Part shown: positions 7,941 to 16,747 of the stretch, one piece after another
Position numbering within the stretch: the first letter of the stretch is position 1
Layout of the letters: each line of letters opens with the position of its first letter
From: Bacteroidota bacterium
GTDB taxonomy: Bacteria; Bacteroidota; Bacteroidia; Chitinophagales; Chitinophagaceae
DNA: 51,123 nucleotides
Assembly: GCA_029558715.1 (NCBI GenBank)
Contig: JAKQEA010000073.1
Location: 1-51,123, forward strand
Direction of reading: 5' to 3'
Made by a program: the position numbers and the translations under genes
Notes under the pieces: model-generated
What the model saw: only the letters and a program-made list of their open reading frames with translations
The model's database searches: none
What the model was told of the DNA's origin: nothing

Positions 7941-8486
7941 TTAATCTTCTTTGGAACCTTTTTCTCCTACAAACCAGTGCTCTTTGTTTTTAAATAGTAC
8001 ATTGAAGGTGGTAAGGGAACCATAGCAGCGGGTAATGTATTGCTGGATATTTACTTTTTCTTCATCATTCAGTGTTTTGCTGCTGTTGATATTTTGTTCC
8101 AGTACTCTCAGGCGATCCCGCAGCATAACGATCTTGTGAAAGAAATCTTCAATCGGTATTTCTTTTGGCTTTAAGCTTTTATCAGCAGGCTGCAACAGCA
8201 TCATCCCTTTTATCCATTTATCGCCAAGCGGTACATTCTCAGAAATGCCTCCCCACATTTTTAGAATCTTCAGTAAAGATTTTTCTACTTCACTGGTGGT
8301 TTCTATTTCGGCAGATACATTTTCAGGAATGATTTCTTCCAGCTGTGTATCTGTCTTATCTATTTCCTTTATACCTGTATTGATAAATGAAATGATATAG
8401 GTGGCATATTTAATACCAACGATGACCCCAGGTCCATATTGAACATGCTGTAACCGGGTGCCTATGCCAAGTGTAGTTTGTTCCAT
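7941..8486 (-). CDS. Conserved hypothetical with N-terminal tudor-like segment
   Basis: 181 residues, no signal peptide, so probably cytoplasmic. Residues 8-40 (GTRLQHVQYGPGVIVGIKYATYIISF) look like the small beta-barrel seen at the end of UvrD/PcrA helicases and in other 'G-x-V-x-H-x-x-x-G-x-G' modules that bind nucleic acid or RNA polymerase. The rest is helical and charged, with a possible coiled segment (HKIVMLRDRLRVLEQNI). I know of Bacteroidota proteins of this shape but no function. It is flanked by same-strand genes with gaps of 66 and 71 bases, so it is not tightly coupled. Confidence 0.65.
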   Translation of the reverse strand: MEQTTLGIGTRLQHVQYGPGVIVGIKYATYIISFINTGIKEIDKTDTQLEEIIPENVSAEIETTSEVEKSLLKILKMWGGISENVPLGDKWIKGMMLLQPADKSLKPKEIPIEDFFHKIVMLRDRLRVLEQNINSSKTLNDEEKVNIQQYITRCYGSLTTFNVLFKNKEHWFVGEKGSKED

Positions 8487-8557
8487 ATACTATACTGATA
8501 GTTGAAAATGCAGTGAAAATTAGCTTTCTTTTCTTACTTATTAATAAGAAAAGTCAA

Positions 8558-9319
8558 TCATTGTTCTGCTTCCTCTTCTTTTAACCAGGCTTCAGGTGGT
8601 AGCCCTCTTTTGAAACGGTAAAGAGCTTGTTTGATGTATAGCCTGAATTCATAGTCGCCGGCCAGTTTGGTAAAAGTATAAGAGGGACGAAATACCCGCA
8701 TAAAACTATCCAGTTCAGTGCCATCAAGTAAGGTGAGACGACGAACCAATGCTTTGTTGAAACGGAAATCAACATATTTATCCTGTTCTTCCAGTAGTAA
8801 CCTTCGTTGAAAAGACGCCATACTCCGGTTTCGCCGTACCCGGAACATATTAATTATCTCATCAAGATCAAAACCAACAGCAGTACCGTATTGCGGCGTC
8901 ACAGTTTTTAGTTTTGGCTTTTCGTAATTAAAAATTTTAGCGTAGTCCTGCCGGTTTCGAAGTGAATCCAGCCGGTAATTCTTCGGTAATATTTTTACCT
9001 CTTTCATTACCGGTACATTTACCTGCAATGAAATATCAAATTGCATAGGATTGCTGATCTTCATCACCGGAAATTTGACCGTGGCCTTATTCAGGTAGCT
9101 GAACCAGATGGAATCTCTTTCTGTCACCTCGATCTCATAATAGCCTTCAGCATTAGTAACAGTACCTGTACCGGAAGTTGACAACACACTTACCGCTTCC
9201 ATCGGGTAATTTCTTGAACTGTCATACACCACTCCTTTTATCTTATAGGTTTGTGCAAAAGCTGAAGAAACAGTCAATAGCAGGGAGCTGATAAATAATA
9301 TATATATGATATGCTTCAA
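8558..9319 (-). CDS. Secreted protein with carboxypeptidase-regulatory-like domain
   Basis: 253 residues. The reading frame begins with TTG at 9319 followed by a good signal peptide (KHIIYILFISSLLLTVSSAFAQ); no ATG in frame offers a better start. Residues ~27-100 (IKGVVYDSSRNYPMEAVSV, TNAEGYYEIEV) form the beta-sandwich called CarboxypepD_reg-like, common at the front of TonB-dependent receptors and in free-standing periplasmic proteins of Bacteroidota. The remainder is charged and unassigned. There is no barrel, so it is a stand-alone version. Function unknown. It is followed upstream in the strand by purN with a 99-base gap. Confidence 0.7.
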   Translation of the reverse strand: MKHIIYILFISSLLLTVSSAFAQTYKIKGVVYDSSRNYPMEAVSVLSTSGTGTVTNAEGYYEIEVTERDSIWFSYLNKATVKFPVMKISNPMQFDISLQVNVPVMKEVKILPKNYRLDSLRNRQDYAKIFNYEKPKLKTVTPQYGTAVGFDLDEIINMFRVRRNRSMASFQRRLLLEEQDKYVDFRFNKALVRRLTLLDGTELDSFMRVFRPSYTFTKLAGDYEFRLYIKQALYRFKRGLPPEAWLKEEEAEQ

Positions 9320-9418
9320 ACGGAATTAATCAGCGGCAAGTAACAAAAGAAAATGCAAAGAGTTGGTTAATTGGTTAATTATCGGATCAGGAACGGGAAA
9401 TTCTTTCCTTCTAATATC

Positions 9419-9982
9419 TTAGCCAGCCAATTCACTAATCACTTTTGGATAATGCTCATGTTCCAGTTGTTGTACCCGGATAGCCAGTGAGGCGGGGGTA
9501 TCATTTTCAAAAACAGGACAAGTGGCCTGGAAGATGATTTGACCATGGTCATATTGTTCATCTACATAATGAATGGTGATACCGCTTTCTTTTTCTTTAT
9601 TATCAATAACGGCCTGGTGCACATGATGGCCATACATTCCTTTACCACCATACCTGGGGAGTAATGCAGGATGGATATTAATAATCTTACCGGGAAAAGC
9701 TTTTATCAGCGTGGATGGGATTTTCCATAGAAATCCGGCGAGCACAATCATATCGATTTTCATATCCAGCAATTCGTCTGCATATCCATTTCCCCGGTAA
9801 AACTTTTCTTTCCCGATAATGAGATGCGGGATGTGTTCTGTTGCAGCAACAGTAAGCACACCGGCGTCGGGTTTATTGCAGACAATTAATGAAACTCGGA
9901 CGGAATGATGATGACGAAACTGTTCTATTATTTTAGCAGCATTAGTTCCTGCTCCGGAAGCAAAAACAGCAATTCTTTTCAT
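9419..9982 (-). CDS. purN: Phosphoribosylglycinamide formyltransferase
   Basis: 187 residues starting MKRIAVFASGAGTN at 9982. It transfers formyl from 10-formyl-tetrahydrofolate to GAR in step 3 of purine synthesis, in the cytoplasm. Visible features are the SGAGTN phosphate loop, LAGFLWKIP, the catalytic Asn and His in INIHPALLP, and the catalytic Asp in HYVDEQYDHGQII. The length matches the family. A longer frame runs up to 10246, but it only reads through the DUF6787-like gene in another frame. The chosen start overlaps that gene's stop as ATGA (9979-9982), a typical translational-coupling arrangement. Confidence 0.95.
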   Translation of the reverse strand: MKRIAVFASGAGTNAAKIIEQFRHHHSVRVSLIVCNKPDAGVLTVAATEHIPHLIIGKEKFYRGNGYADELLDMKIDMIVLAGFLWKIPSTLIKAFPGKIINIHPALLPRYGGKGMYGHHVHQAVIDNKEKESGITIHYVDEQYDHGQIIFQATCPVFENDTPASLAIRVQQLEHEHYPKVISELAG

Positions 9983-10269
9983 TTTTTTTCTTTGATCACC
10001 CCCATTTTTAATCCCAATTTCCGGATATAAACGATAAAAAAGCGAAACTGGCCGAATGGAATGCTTATTAATATTACCATCAATGGCCAGAGCAGGGTAA
10101 CCAGTACTATATAAATAACCGCCCAAAGCCAATCTTGTCCGATCGCCAGTACATTCATTATCTTTTTGCCCACAAATCCTGTGACGCTGCCGCCGATGGC
10201 AAATGTGCAAAGGATCAGGGTCAGCTGAAGACCATTTACCTTCCATTTTTTCTGCAATCCTTCAAACAT
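9979..10269 (-). CDS. Small membrane protein, DUF6787-like
   Basis: 96 residues. LQKKWKVNG near the start, then a first helix with FAIGGSVTGFVGKKI and a second with WAVIYIVLVTLLWPLMVILISIPFGQF. The C-terminus is basic. The pattern matches a Bacteroidota family I recall as DUF6787; the function is unknown. It ends within the purN start codon (ATGA overlap), so the two are co-translated. purN and this type of protein have no obvious biochemical link. Confidence 0.7.
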   Translation of the reverse strand: MFEGLQKKWKVNGLQLTLILCTFAIGGSVTGFVGKKIMNVLAIGQDWLWAVIYIVLVTLLWPLMVILISIPFGQFRFFIVYIRKLGLKMGVIKEKK

Positions 10270-10459
10270 GACAGAGTTTTAAAAATTAGCGACGCAAAAG
10301 TCAGGAAAAAACAGGCAGAAATGCCGTCAATTTTCACATCTGTTGAACTTTATTGAAAGGTTGACTGATTTATGACAAACAATAATAACCACGATCAGGA
10401 AAACACCTTAAATCGGCTGAAATGCAGGCTGGTAGCGGATCAAAAAAAAGTTAAACCTC

Positions 10460-10492
10460 TTGGCGTTTTATACTCATACTAACTTATTTTTG
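10460..10492 (+). promoter_or_regulatory. Bacteroidota-type promoter of the actA-cox operon
   Basis: TTG at 10460-10462 and TATTTTTG at 10485-10492 match the -33 TTG and -7 TAnnTTTG elements, separated by 22 bp. A start site near 10496 would leave a leader of about 44 bases before the actA ATG at 10540. The 270-base gap upstream (10270-10539) shows nothing else convincing. Confidence 0.65.
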
Positions 10493-10539
10493 CGCCTGAT
10501 TAGAGCTATTTATCCACATTTTTCAGATCAATTGCGTCT

Positions 10540-11811
10540 ATGATTTCTTGTAAACCAATCGGCCAGAGACTGACAGCATTATTTCTATCTCTTTTTATTA
10601 TTTCTATAGTTAATACATCAGCGCAGGATATTGCTGCGGGCAAGGCTCTTTTCATGAGCAAATGTGCCGCCTGCCATAATGTGTTGAAAAAGGGTACAGG
10701 ACCTGCTCTTGCGGGCCTGGAAGAGAGAGGCAAATGGGCGGACCATAATGAACTGTTGAAATGGATCAATAATCCGGCTGCATATATGGCGAATGACCCT
10801 TATACACAGGGGTTGAAAAATGAGTATGGCTCCATGATGACCGGGTTTCCCGACGTTACATTGAAGGATGTAGATGATATGGTGGCGTATATCAATGACG
10901 CTGCCAAACCTAAGGTAGCAGAGGGTCCTGTAGTAACAGAAGAGCCAAAAGACAATCAAAATGCCCTGATCTTTGGTATCATATCTCTTATCCTGGGTAT
11001 TATTGCCCTGATCCTGATGCAGGTGAACAGCAACCTGAAGAAAATGTCTGATGACTCAGAAGGTATCGTTCGTCCTGACCCGGTTCCTTTCTACCGTAAT
11101 AAGGTATATATCGCCATGGCCTCAATCATCTTCTTCGTGTTTGGAGGTTATATGGTGGCAAAGGGTGCAATTGGTCTTGGTCGTCAAAAAGAGTATCAAC
11201 CTGAACAACCTATTTACTACTCACATAAAGTACATGCCGGCATTAACCAGATCAGTTGTTTGTATTGCCATGGCTCTGCCTGGGACAGTAAGCATGCGGC
11301 TATTCCTTCGGTAAATACTTGTATGAACTGCCATAAAGCTATCGTTACCTACGAAAAAGGGCCAAAGCTGTATGATGAAGCGGGAAATGAGATCAATGGT
11401 ACTGCTGAAATTGCCAAATTGCATGCAGCAGCAGGGTTTGATCCCAATAATGCAAACAAATGGGATCCATCCATGATCAAAAAGCCGATCGAGTGGGTAA
11501 AAATCCACAACCTGCCTGACCATGTTTATTTTAATCACTCACAACACATAAGAGCCGGTAATGTACAATGCCAGAGCTGCCATGGTGAGATCACCGCTAT
11601 GGATGAAGTGAAGCAGGTATCTGAACTCAGCATGGGATGGTGTATCAACTGTCACCGGGAGACCAAAGTGAATTTTAACTATGACAGCACTAAAGGAAAT
11701 AAATATTACAGTATATACGAGAAGTTTCACAATGATTTCAAGTCCGGTAAAATGGATAGCATAACAGTGAAAGATATTGGTGGACTGGAATGTCAGAAAT
11801 GTCACTATTAA
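10540..11811 (+). CDS. actA: Alternative complex III subunit A, multiheme cytochrome c
   Basis: 423 residues. The N-terminal signal ends about SAQ29. A first mono-heme c domain follows (KCAACH, residues ~41-46; a possible axial Met near GSMMTGFPD). Two membrane helices follow (~143-165 and ~187-207), then a C-terminal multiheme part with CLYCH, CMNCH, CQSCH, CINCH and CQKCH, the last three residues from the C-terminus. That makes six CxxCH motifs. The five-heme part is the conserved ActA core of ACIII, which passes electrons from the ActB Fe-S clusters toward cytochrome c or the oxidase. The extra N-terminal heme domain looks like a fused cytochrome c. First gene of the operon, 107 bases before actB. 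Confidence 0.93.
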   Translation: MISCKPIGQRLTALFLSLFIISIVNTSAQDIAAGKALFMSKCAACHNVLKKGTGPALAGLEERGKWADHNELLKWINNPAAYMANDPYTQGLKNEYGSMMTGFPDVTLKDVDDMVAYINDAAKPKVAEGPVVTEEPKDNQNALIFGIISLILGIIALILMQVNSNLKKMSDDSEGIVRPDPVPFYRNKVYIAMASIIFFVFGGYMVAKGAIGLGRQKEYQPEQPIYYSHKVHAGINQISCLYCHGSAWDSKHAAIPSVNTCMNCHKAIVTYEKGPKLYDEAGNEINGTAEIAKLHAAAGFDPNNANKWDPSMIKKPIEWVKIHNLPDHVYFNHSQHIRAGNVQCQSCHGEITAMDEVKQVSELSMGWCINCHRETKVNFNYDSTKGNKYYSIYEKFHNDFKSGKMDSITVKDIGGLECQKCHY

Positions 11812-11831
11812 AACAAATGAGTCAATGTGAG

Positions 11832-11916
11832 AATTTGAAAATGTGGCAATGAAGTAAGAACAATGATTGAGTAAGCACATTTTCAAATTGGCAAATTTTC
11901 AAATTTTCAAATTTTT
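11832..11916. repeat. Intergenic inverted repeat and AAATTTTC tandem
   Basis: AATTTGAAAATGTG (11832-11845) and CACATTTTCAAATT (11876-11889) are perfect 14-base inverted arms around a 30-base loop. Three head-to-tail copies of AAATTTTC (the last ending in T) follow at 11893-11916, up to the actB start. The composition suggests a dispersed intergenic repeat. As RNA it would form a hairpin between actA and actB. No T-run follows, so it is not a classical terminator. Confidence 0.6.
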
Positions 11917-11918
11917 CT

Positions 11919-14900
11919 ATGAGCCAAAAAAAGTACTGGCAAAGTTTCGGAGAGGTGAATGACAACGAAAACTTTCAAAAAAAGCAACAGGATGAGTTTA
12001 AGGAAGAGTTGCCATTTGAGGGTTTTGATGACAAAGGATTAATTGATGCCAAAGCTCCCCGCAGGGATTTTTTAAAGTATCTGGGTTTCAGTACGGCTGC
12101 AGCTACGCTGGCTGCCAGTTGTAAGATTCCTGTGAAGAAAGCAATACCATATGCCAACAAACCGGAAAATCTTGTTCCGGGGGTGGCTAAGTATTATGCC
12201 ACTACATATGTGCAGGATGGTGATGTAGTGCCGGTGGTAGCTAAAGTAAGAGATGGTCGTCCTATCAAAATAGAAGGAAATGATCTTTGTTCTTACACAA
12301 ATGGGGGCACTACAGCCCGTACTCAAGCTTCAGTGCTTGACCTGTACGACACACATCGCCTTCGTTTCCCCCAGCACAGAGTAGGCAAAGGAGCGGATGC
12401 AAAATTTGAAGAAGTTCCCACATTTGAGCAGTTTGATAAAATGGTGGGAGAAGCGATAAAAAATGCGGGAGGCACTACTGTATTACTGACCAGCACAATT
12501 GTTTCTCCATCTACTAAAGAAATAATTGCTAACTATCCCGGTATAAGGCATGTGCAGTATGATGCTGTTTCGTACAGCGGTATGTTGCTGGCCAACGAAG
12601 CCAGTGGTTTCGGAAGAAAAATACCATCTTATGATTTTGGCGCTGCTAAGGTAATTGTAAGTCTCGGTGCTGATTTCCTGGGAACCTGGCTCAATTCAGT
12701 TGAAAATGCGAAAGGATATACTGTTGGCCGCAAAATGGATGAGAAGAATCCTTCGATGAGCAAGCACTACCAGTTTGAAGGCTATTTAAGCCTGACTGGT
12801 GCCAGTGCCGACGAAAGATTTACCCACCGCCCTTCTGAAACAGGTTCCGTTGCATTAGATCTTTTAAATGCCATTAACGGAACAGGTGAGATCACAACAA
12901 AATCAATAGCAGCCGGAATTAAGAAAGTTGCTGAAGATTTAAAAGCTAATCCCGGTGCAGGCCTGGTGGTTTGCGGAAGCAATGATAAAAATGTACAGGT
13001 AATTGTTAATGCTATCAATAATGCCATAGGGGCTTATGGCAAAACAATTGACTGGAACAAACCCGTTAATTATCGCCAGGGCATCGATGCAGATTTTGCA
13101 CAGTTAGTGGCAGATATGGAAGCCGGCAGTGTTGGAACAATTTTGATAAGTGGCGCTAATCCGGCTTATAATTATCATGATGCTGCAAAATTTGTTGCTG
13201 CATTAAGCAAAGTAAAAGTGACTGTTTCTTTCAATGAAAGAATGGACGAAACAACAGAACTGTGTGAATATGTTGCTCCATCTCATCATTACCTGGAAAG
13301 CTGGGGTGATGCAGAACCTAAGACAGGTGTGTTGAGTTTCATGCAGCCCACTATCTATCCTTTATTCAAAACCCGTCCTTTCCAGACCTCATTGCTGAAA
13401 TGGAGTGGTAATAATACAGATTACGAAGTTTATTTTAAAAACTATTGGACTGGCAAGCTGGGTTCAGAAGGTGCTTTCAATAAAATTTTACAGGACGGTA
13501 TCAAAGAAGAAGCCCCTGCAGCTGCTGGTGCCGGTACCTACAACGGAGGAGCAGTTACTACAGCTATTTCCGCCATTGAATCTGCAAAGAAAGTTACAGG
13601 TGCTGAAGTGGTGTTATATCAAAAGACATCCATTGGTACTGGTACGGGTGCTACCAATCCCTGGTTGCAGGAATTGCCTGATGCTATTTCAAAAGCAACC
13701 TGGGACAACTATGCATTGATCAGCATGTCAATGGCTAAAGAAGTGCTTGGTCTTAATCTTATCGATGGGTCAGAGAAGGAAAGCAATAATTACGAATACT
13801 ATCCGCAAAAGCCGGTTATTAAATTAACGGTTGGTAAAAAAGAAGTAGAGTTGCCTGTATTGGTAATTCCGGGGATGCAGGCAAATACCATTGCTGTTGC
13901 TGTTGGATATGGAAGAGGAGAGAAGCTGGGAAAAACTGCTGCAGGTGTTGGTAAGAATGTTTATCCATTCTCTTCATTTGATGGCACCACAATTTCTTAC
14001 CATGCTGCCGTAACGGTTGCAGACGCCGGACGCAAAGAAAAGATTGCTCAGACACAGATACATAACTCTTACGAAGACCGGGTGGAGGTAGTAAGGGAAA
14101 CAACGCTGGCAACGCTGACGAAATATCCCAATACCATTCCTGATTATCGCCATCACCTGGAAGAAACTTATGGGAAAAGCCAGGATGGTAAAACAACCAG
14201 TTATGCCAAAGAGGGAACGTTGTATCCACAGCATGAGCAGCCCGGCATTAAGTGGGGGATGAATATTGATATGAATGCCTGCTATGGTTGTGGAGCCTGT
14301 GTGGTTGCCTGCCATGCAGAAAACAATGTGCCTGTAGTGGGTAAAAGTGAAGTGCTCCGTTATCATGACATGCACTGGCTGCGTATCGACCGCTACTTTG
14401 TAAGCGATGATAAAAATCCTGATGAGCTGAAAGGAGTAGTATTCCAGCCAATGATGTGTCAGCATTGTGATAATGCCCCTTGTGAAAATGTTTGCCCGGT
14501 TGCAGCTACCAACCATAGCGCAGAAGGGGTGAACCAAATGACTTATAACCGTTGTATCGGTACAAGATATTGTGCAAATAACTGTCCGTTCAAAGTACGT
14601 CGTTTTAACTGGGCTGATTACACCGGGGCTGACAGCTTTGGTGATAACCAGGATCAGCAGTTGGTTGGTAAACTCGACCCTGTTGTGTTCCAGATGAATG
14701 ATGATCTGACAAGAATGGTATTGAACCCGGATGTAACGGTTCGTTCGAGAGGGGTTATCGAGAAATGTTCTTTCTGCTTCCAGCGTTTACAGGCGGCTAA
14801 ACTGGAGGCTAAGAAGCAAGACAGGCCACTGAAAGATGGTGATGCAAAAACAGCTTGCCAAACAGCTTGTTCAGCCAATGCAATTGTGTTTGGTAATGTA

Positions 14901-15119
14901 CATGATAAAGACAGTGCTATAACGAAAGTAAGAGCTGAAAATACACAGCGTGGATTCTATGTGCTGGAACAATTGCATGTGTTGCCAAATGTGAGTTACC
15001 TGGCCAAAGTGAGAAATACGGCAGAGATCATTGAACCAGAAGGGCATCATGGGCCTGCTAAAACAGAACATGCTGCAGGGCAAAAAGAAGAAAAAAAAGC
15101 TGAAGAAGCACATCATTAA
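11919..15119 (+). CDS. actB: Alternative complex III subunit B, Fe-S protein
   Basis: 1066 residues, the large peripheral subunit that takes electrons from quinol sites to ActA. A twin-arginine signal (RRDFLKYLGFS, Arg 48-49) is followed by LAASC at Cys68, which also looks like a lipobox. Residues ~80-740 are a molybdopterin-oxidoreductase-like fold that in ACIII carries no cofactor. From Cys788 there are four ferredoxin-type cysteine groups: CYGCGACVVAC, CQHCDNAPCENVCP, CIGTRYCANNCP and CSFC...CQTAC. In the third, Thr replaces the second Cys (CIGT), as expected for the one [3Fe-4S] cluster among three [4Fe-4S]. The His-rich C-terminal tail is short. It is followed by actC after 67 bases. Confidence 0.95.
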   Translation: MSQKKYWQSFGEVNDNENFQKKQQDEFKEELPFEGFDDKGLIDAKAPRRDFLKYLGFSTAAATLAASCKIPVKKAIPYANKPENLVPGVAKYYATTYVQDGDVVPVVAKVRDGRPIKIEGNDLCSYTNGGTTARTQASVLDLYDTHRLRFPQHRVGKGADAKFEEVPTFEQFDKMVGEAIKNAGGTTVLLTSTIVSPSTKEIIANYPGIRHVQYDAVSYSGMLLANEASGFGRKIPSYDFGAAKVIVSLGADFLGTWLNSVENAKGYTVGRKMDEKNPSMSKHYQFEGYLSLTGASADERFTHRPSETGSVALDLLNAINGTGEITTKSIAAGIKKVAEDLKANPGAGLVVCGSNDKNVQVIVNAINNAIGAYGKTIDWNKPVNYRQGIDADFAQLVADMEAGSVGTILISGANPAYNYHDAAKFVAALSKVKVTVSFNERMDETTELCEYVAPSHHYLESWGDAEPKTGVLSFMQPTIYPLFKTRPFQTSLLKWSGNNTDYEVYFKNYWTGKLGSEGAFNKILQDGIKEEAPAAAGAGTYNGGAVTTAISAIESAKKVTGAEVVLYQKTSIGTGTGATNPWLQELPDAISKATWDNYALISMSMAKEVLGLNLIDGSEKESNNYEYYPQKPVIKLTVGKKEVELPVLVIPGMQANTIAVAVGYGRGEKLGKTAAGVGKNVYPFSSFDGTTISYHAAVTVADAGRKEKIAQTQIHNSYEDRVEVVRETTLATLTKYPNTIPDYRHHLEETYGKSQDGKTTSYAKEGTLYPQHEQPGIKWGMNIDMNACYGCGACVVACHAENNVPVVGKSEVLRYHDMHWLRIDRYFVSDDKNPDELKGVVFQPMMCQHCDNAPCENVCPVAATNHSAEGVNQMTYNRCIGTRYCANNCPFKVRRFNWADYTGADSFGDNQDQQLVGKLDPVVFQMNDDLTRMVLNPDVTVRSRGVIEKCSFCFQRLQAAKLEAKKQDRPLKDGDAKTACQTACSANAIVFGNVHDKDSAITKVRAENTQRGFYVLEQLHVLPNVSYLAKVRNTAEIIEPEGHHGPAKTEHAAGQKEEKKAEEAHH

Positions 15120-15186
15120 GAAAGAAGAAAGTTGACTAACTATATCCGGAGGTCCGGTAAGGATCAAAAGGACAAACAACCAGAAT

Positions 15187-16641
15187 ATGGCATTACTCAG
15201 ATACGAATCACAGGTAAGACCACCATTGGTAGATGGAAGCAAAGATTATCACCAGGTAACGGAAGATATTTGCCGCCCGGTAGAGGCTAACCCATCCAGG
15301 CTATGGTGGATTGGATTTTTAGTCTCCGTTGCGTTACTCATCTTCGGAATCATCTCTGTTACAATGGAGGTGATCTATGGTACCGGTCAGTGGAACCTGA
15401 ATAAAACAGTGGGTTGGGGTTGGGACATCACCAACTTCGTGTGGTGGGTAGGTATTGGTCATGCCGGAACCCTGATCTCAGCGATCTTGTTGCTATTCCG
15501 CCAGGGTTGGAGAACAGGTGTAAACCGTGCTGCAGAAGCAATGACCATCTTCGCGGTAATGTGCGCCGGTCAATTTCCGATTTGGCACATGGGTCGTGTA
15601 TGGAACGCATTCTTTGTACTTCCTTATCCCAATACAAGAGGTCCGTTATGGGTAAACTTTAACTCACCACTTTTATGGGACGTATTTGCGATATCAACTT
15701 ATTTCACTGTTTCACTTTTATTCTGGTATTCCGGGTTGCTTCCTGACCTTGCAACACTTCGTGACAGGGCAAAAGTGAAATGGAGAAAGGCATTTTATGG
15801 TGTGGCGGCATTCGGATGGACTGGTTCCACCAAGCACTGGCAACGTCATGAAGCATTGTCATTAGTGTTGGCCGGTTTGAGTACACCGCTTGTATTATCT
15901 GTGCATACAATAGTATCCTTTGACTTCGCTACTTCAGTTGTTCCCGGCTGGCATACAACGATTTTCCCGCCTTACTTCGTAGCAGGGGCCATCTTCTCTG
16001 GTTTTGCGATGGTGCAGACACTATTGGTGGTCACAAGAAAGGTATTGGGCCTGGAAGATTATATTACCATTGAGCATATTGATGTAATGAATAAGGTAAT
16101 CGTACTCACCGGTTCTATTGTGGGTATTGCTTACCTCACGGAGTTATTTATGGCCTGGTATTCAGCGGTGGGTTATGAAGAATTTGCCTTCTTTGAAAAC
16201 CGTTTGAATCTGAGCAGTCCTTATGGCTGGAGTTACTGGATCATGATGGGTTGTAACGTATTGTCGCCACAGATATTCTGGTTCAAAAAAATGAGAAGAA
16301 ACCTTTTTGTGACTTTCTTTATGTCCATCCTGGTAAATATCGGTATGTGGTTTGAGCGGTTTGTAATTATCGTTACATCCGTTTACCGCGACTATCTCCC
16401 ATCTGCATGGAGCACATATTATACTCCTACTATTTGGGAAGTTGGATTTTATATGGGCACATTCGGGTTATTCTTTACTTGCTATTTTCTTTTCTCTAAA
16501 TTCTTTCCGGTCATCGCATTGGCGGAGATCAAACATATCCTGAAGAAAAATGGTGAGAACTTTAAAGATAACATGGATGAGGTGGAGGAAGAATCGACGG
16601 AAGAATTTGGTGAGAAACACGGACACGACCACGGAGCATAG
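15187..16641 (+). CDS. actC: Alternative complex III subunit C, NrfD-like quinol-binding membrane protein
   Basis: 484 residues, about ten membrane helices, of the NrfD/PsrC family. After a soluble start (YESQVRPPLVDGSKDYHQV) come helices with WGIG/WGWDITNFVWWVGIGHAGTLISA, FPIWHMGRVW and SVHTIVSFDFATSVVPGWHTTIFPPYFVAGA, all conserved in ActC. It binds menaquinol on the periplasmic side and docks ActB. The C-terminus is acidic and ends in a His-rich EKHGHDHGA. The gene sits between actB and actD in the usual order; the following 106-base gap contains a short direct repeat. Confidence 0.95.
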   Translation: MALLRYESQVRPPLVDGSKDYHQVTEDICRPVEANPSRLWWIGFLVSVALLIFGIISVTMEVIYGTGQWNLNKTVGWGWDITNFVWWVGIGHAGTLISAILLLFRQGWRTGVNRAAEAMTIFAVMCAGQFPIWHMGRVWNAFFVLPYPNTRGPLWVNFNSPLLWDVFAISTYFTVSLLFWYSGLLPDLATLRDRAKVKWRKAFYGVAAFGWTGSTKHWQRHEALSLVLAGLSTPLVLSVHTIVSFDFATSVVPGWHTTIFPPYFVAGAIFSGFAMVQTLLVVTRKVLGLEDYITIEHIDVMNKVIVLTGSIVGIAYLTELFMAWYSAVGYEEFAFFENRLNLSSPYGWSYWIMMGCNVLSPQIFWFKKMRRNLFVTFFMSILVNIGMWFERFVIIVTSVYRDYLPSAWSTYYTPTIWEVGFYMGTFGLFFTCYFLFSKFFPVIALAEIKHILKKNGENFKDNMDEVEEESTEEFGEKHGHDHGA

Positions 16642-16710
16642 AAAAATGATTGGCTATCTGTGTTGTTAACGGGTAGCTATGAAAGATAAAAATTGATTTA
16701 AACGATAAAA

Positions 16711-16734
16711 GCTAGCAGCTATGGGCTAGCAGCT
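16711..16734. repeat. Short intergenic direct repeat between actC and actD
   Basis: GCTAGCAGCT occurs at 16711-16720 and 16725-16734, and AAAAGCTT follows. Similar AGCT-rich motifs occur in other Chitinophagaceae intergenic regions as far as I recall. A second copy of the pattern was not seen elsewhere in this window. Confidence 0.5.
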
Positions 16735-16747
16735 AAAAGCTTAAAAA

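Noticed and set aside
8528-8553. A/T-rich hairpin before the 8558-9319 stop side
   Set aside because: CTTTTCTTA/TAAGAAAAG can pair, but the stem is nearly all A/T and no T-run follows on the minus strand, so a terminator call is not supported.
9363-9378. TTGGTTAA tandem (two copies)
   Set aside because: Too short and A/T-rich to call an element; no matching inverted arm or further copies were noticed.
9983-10246. N-terminal extension of purN
   Set aside because: It reads the DUF6787-like gene in another frame; the PurN family starts at MKRIAVFASG (9982), coupled to that gene by ATGA.
10372-10482. 36-codon frame before actA
   Set aside because: The peptide is polar, has no family resemblance and its 3' end reaches the promoter elements; it is probably chance.
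11919-15119. A true molybdenum enzyme
   Set aside because: The molybdopterin-like fold is part of ActB in a complete act operon, and ActB has no molybdenum cofactor.
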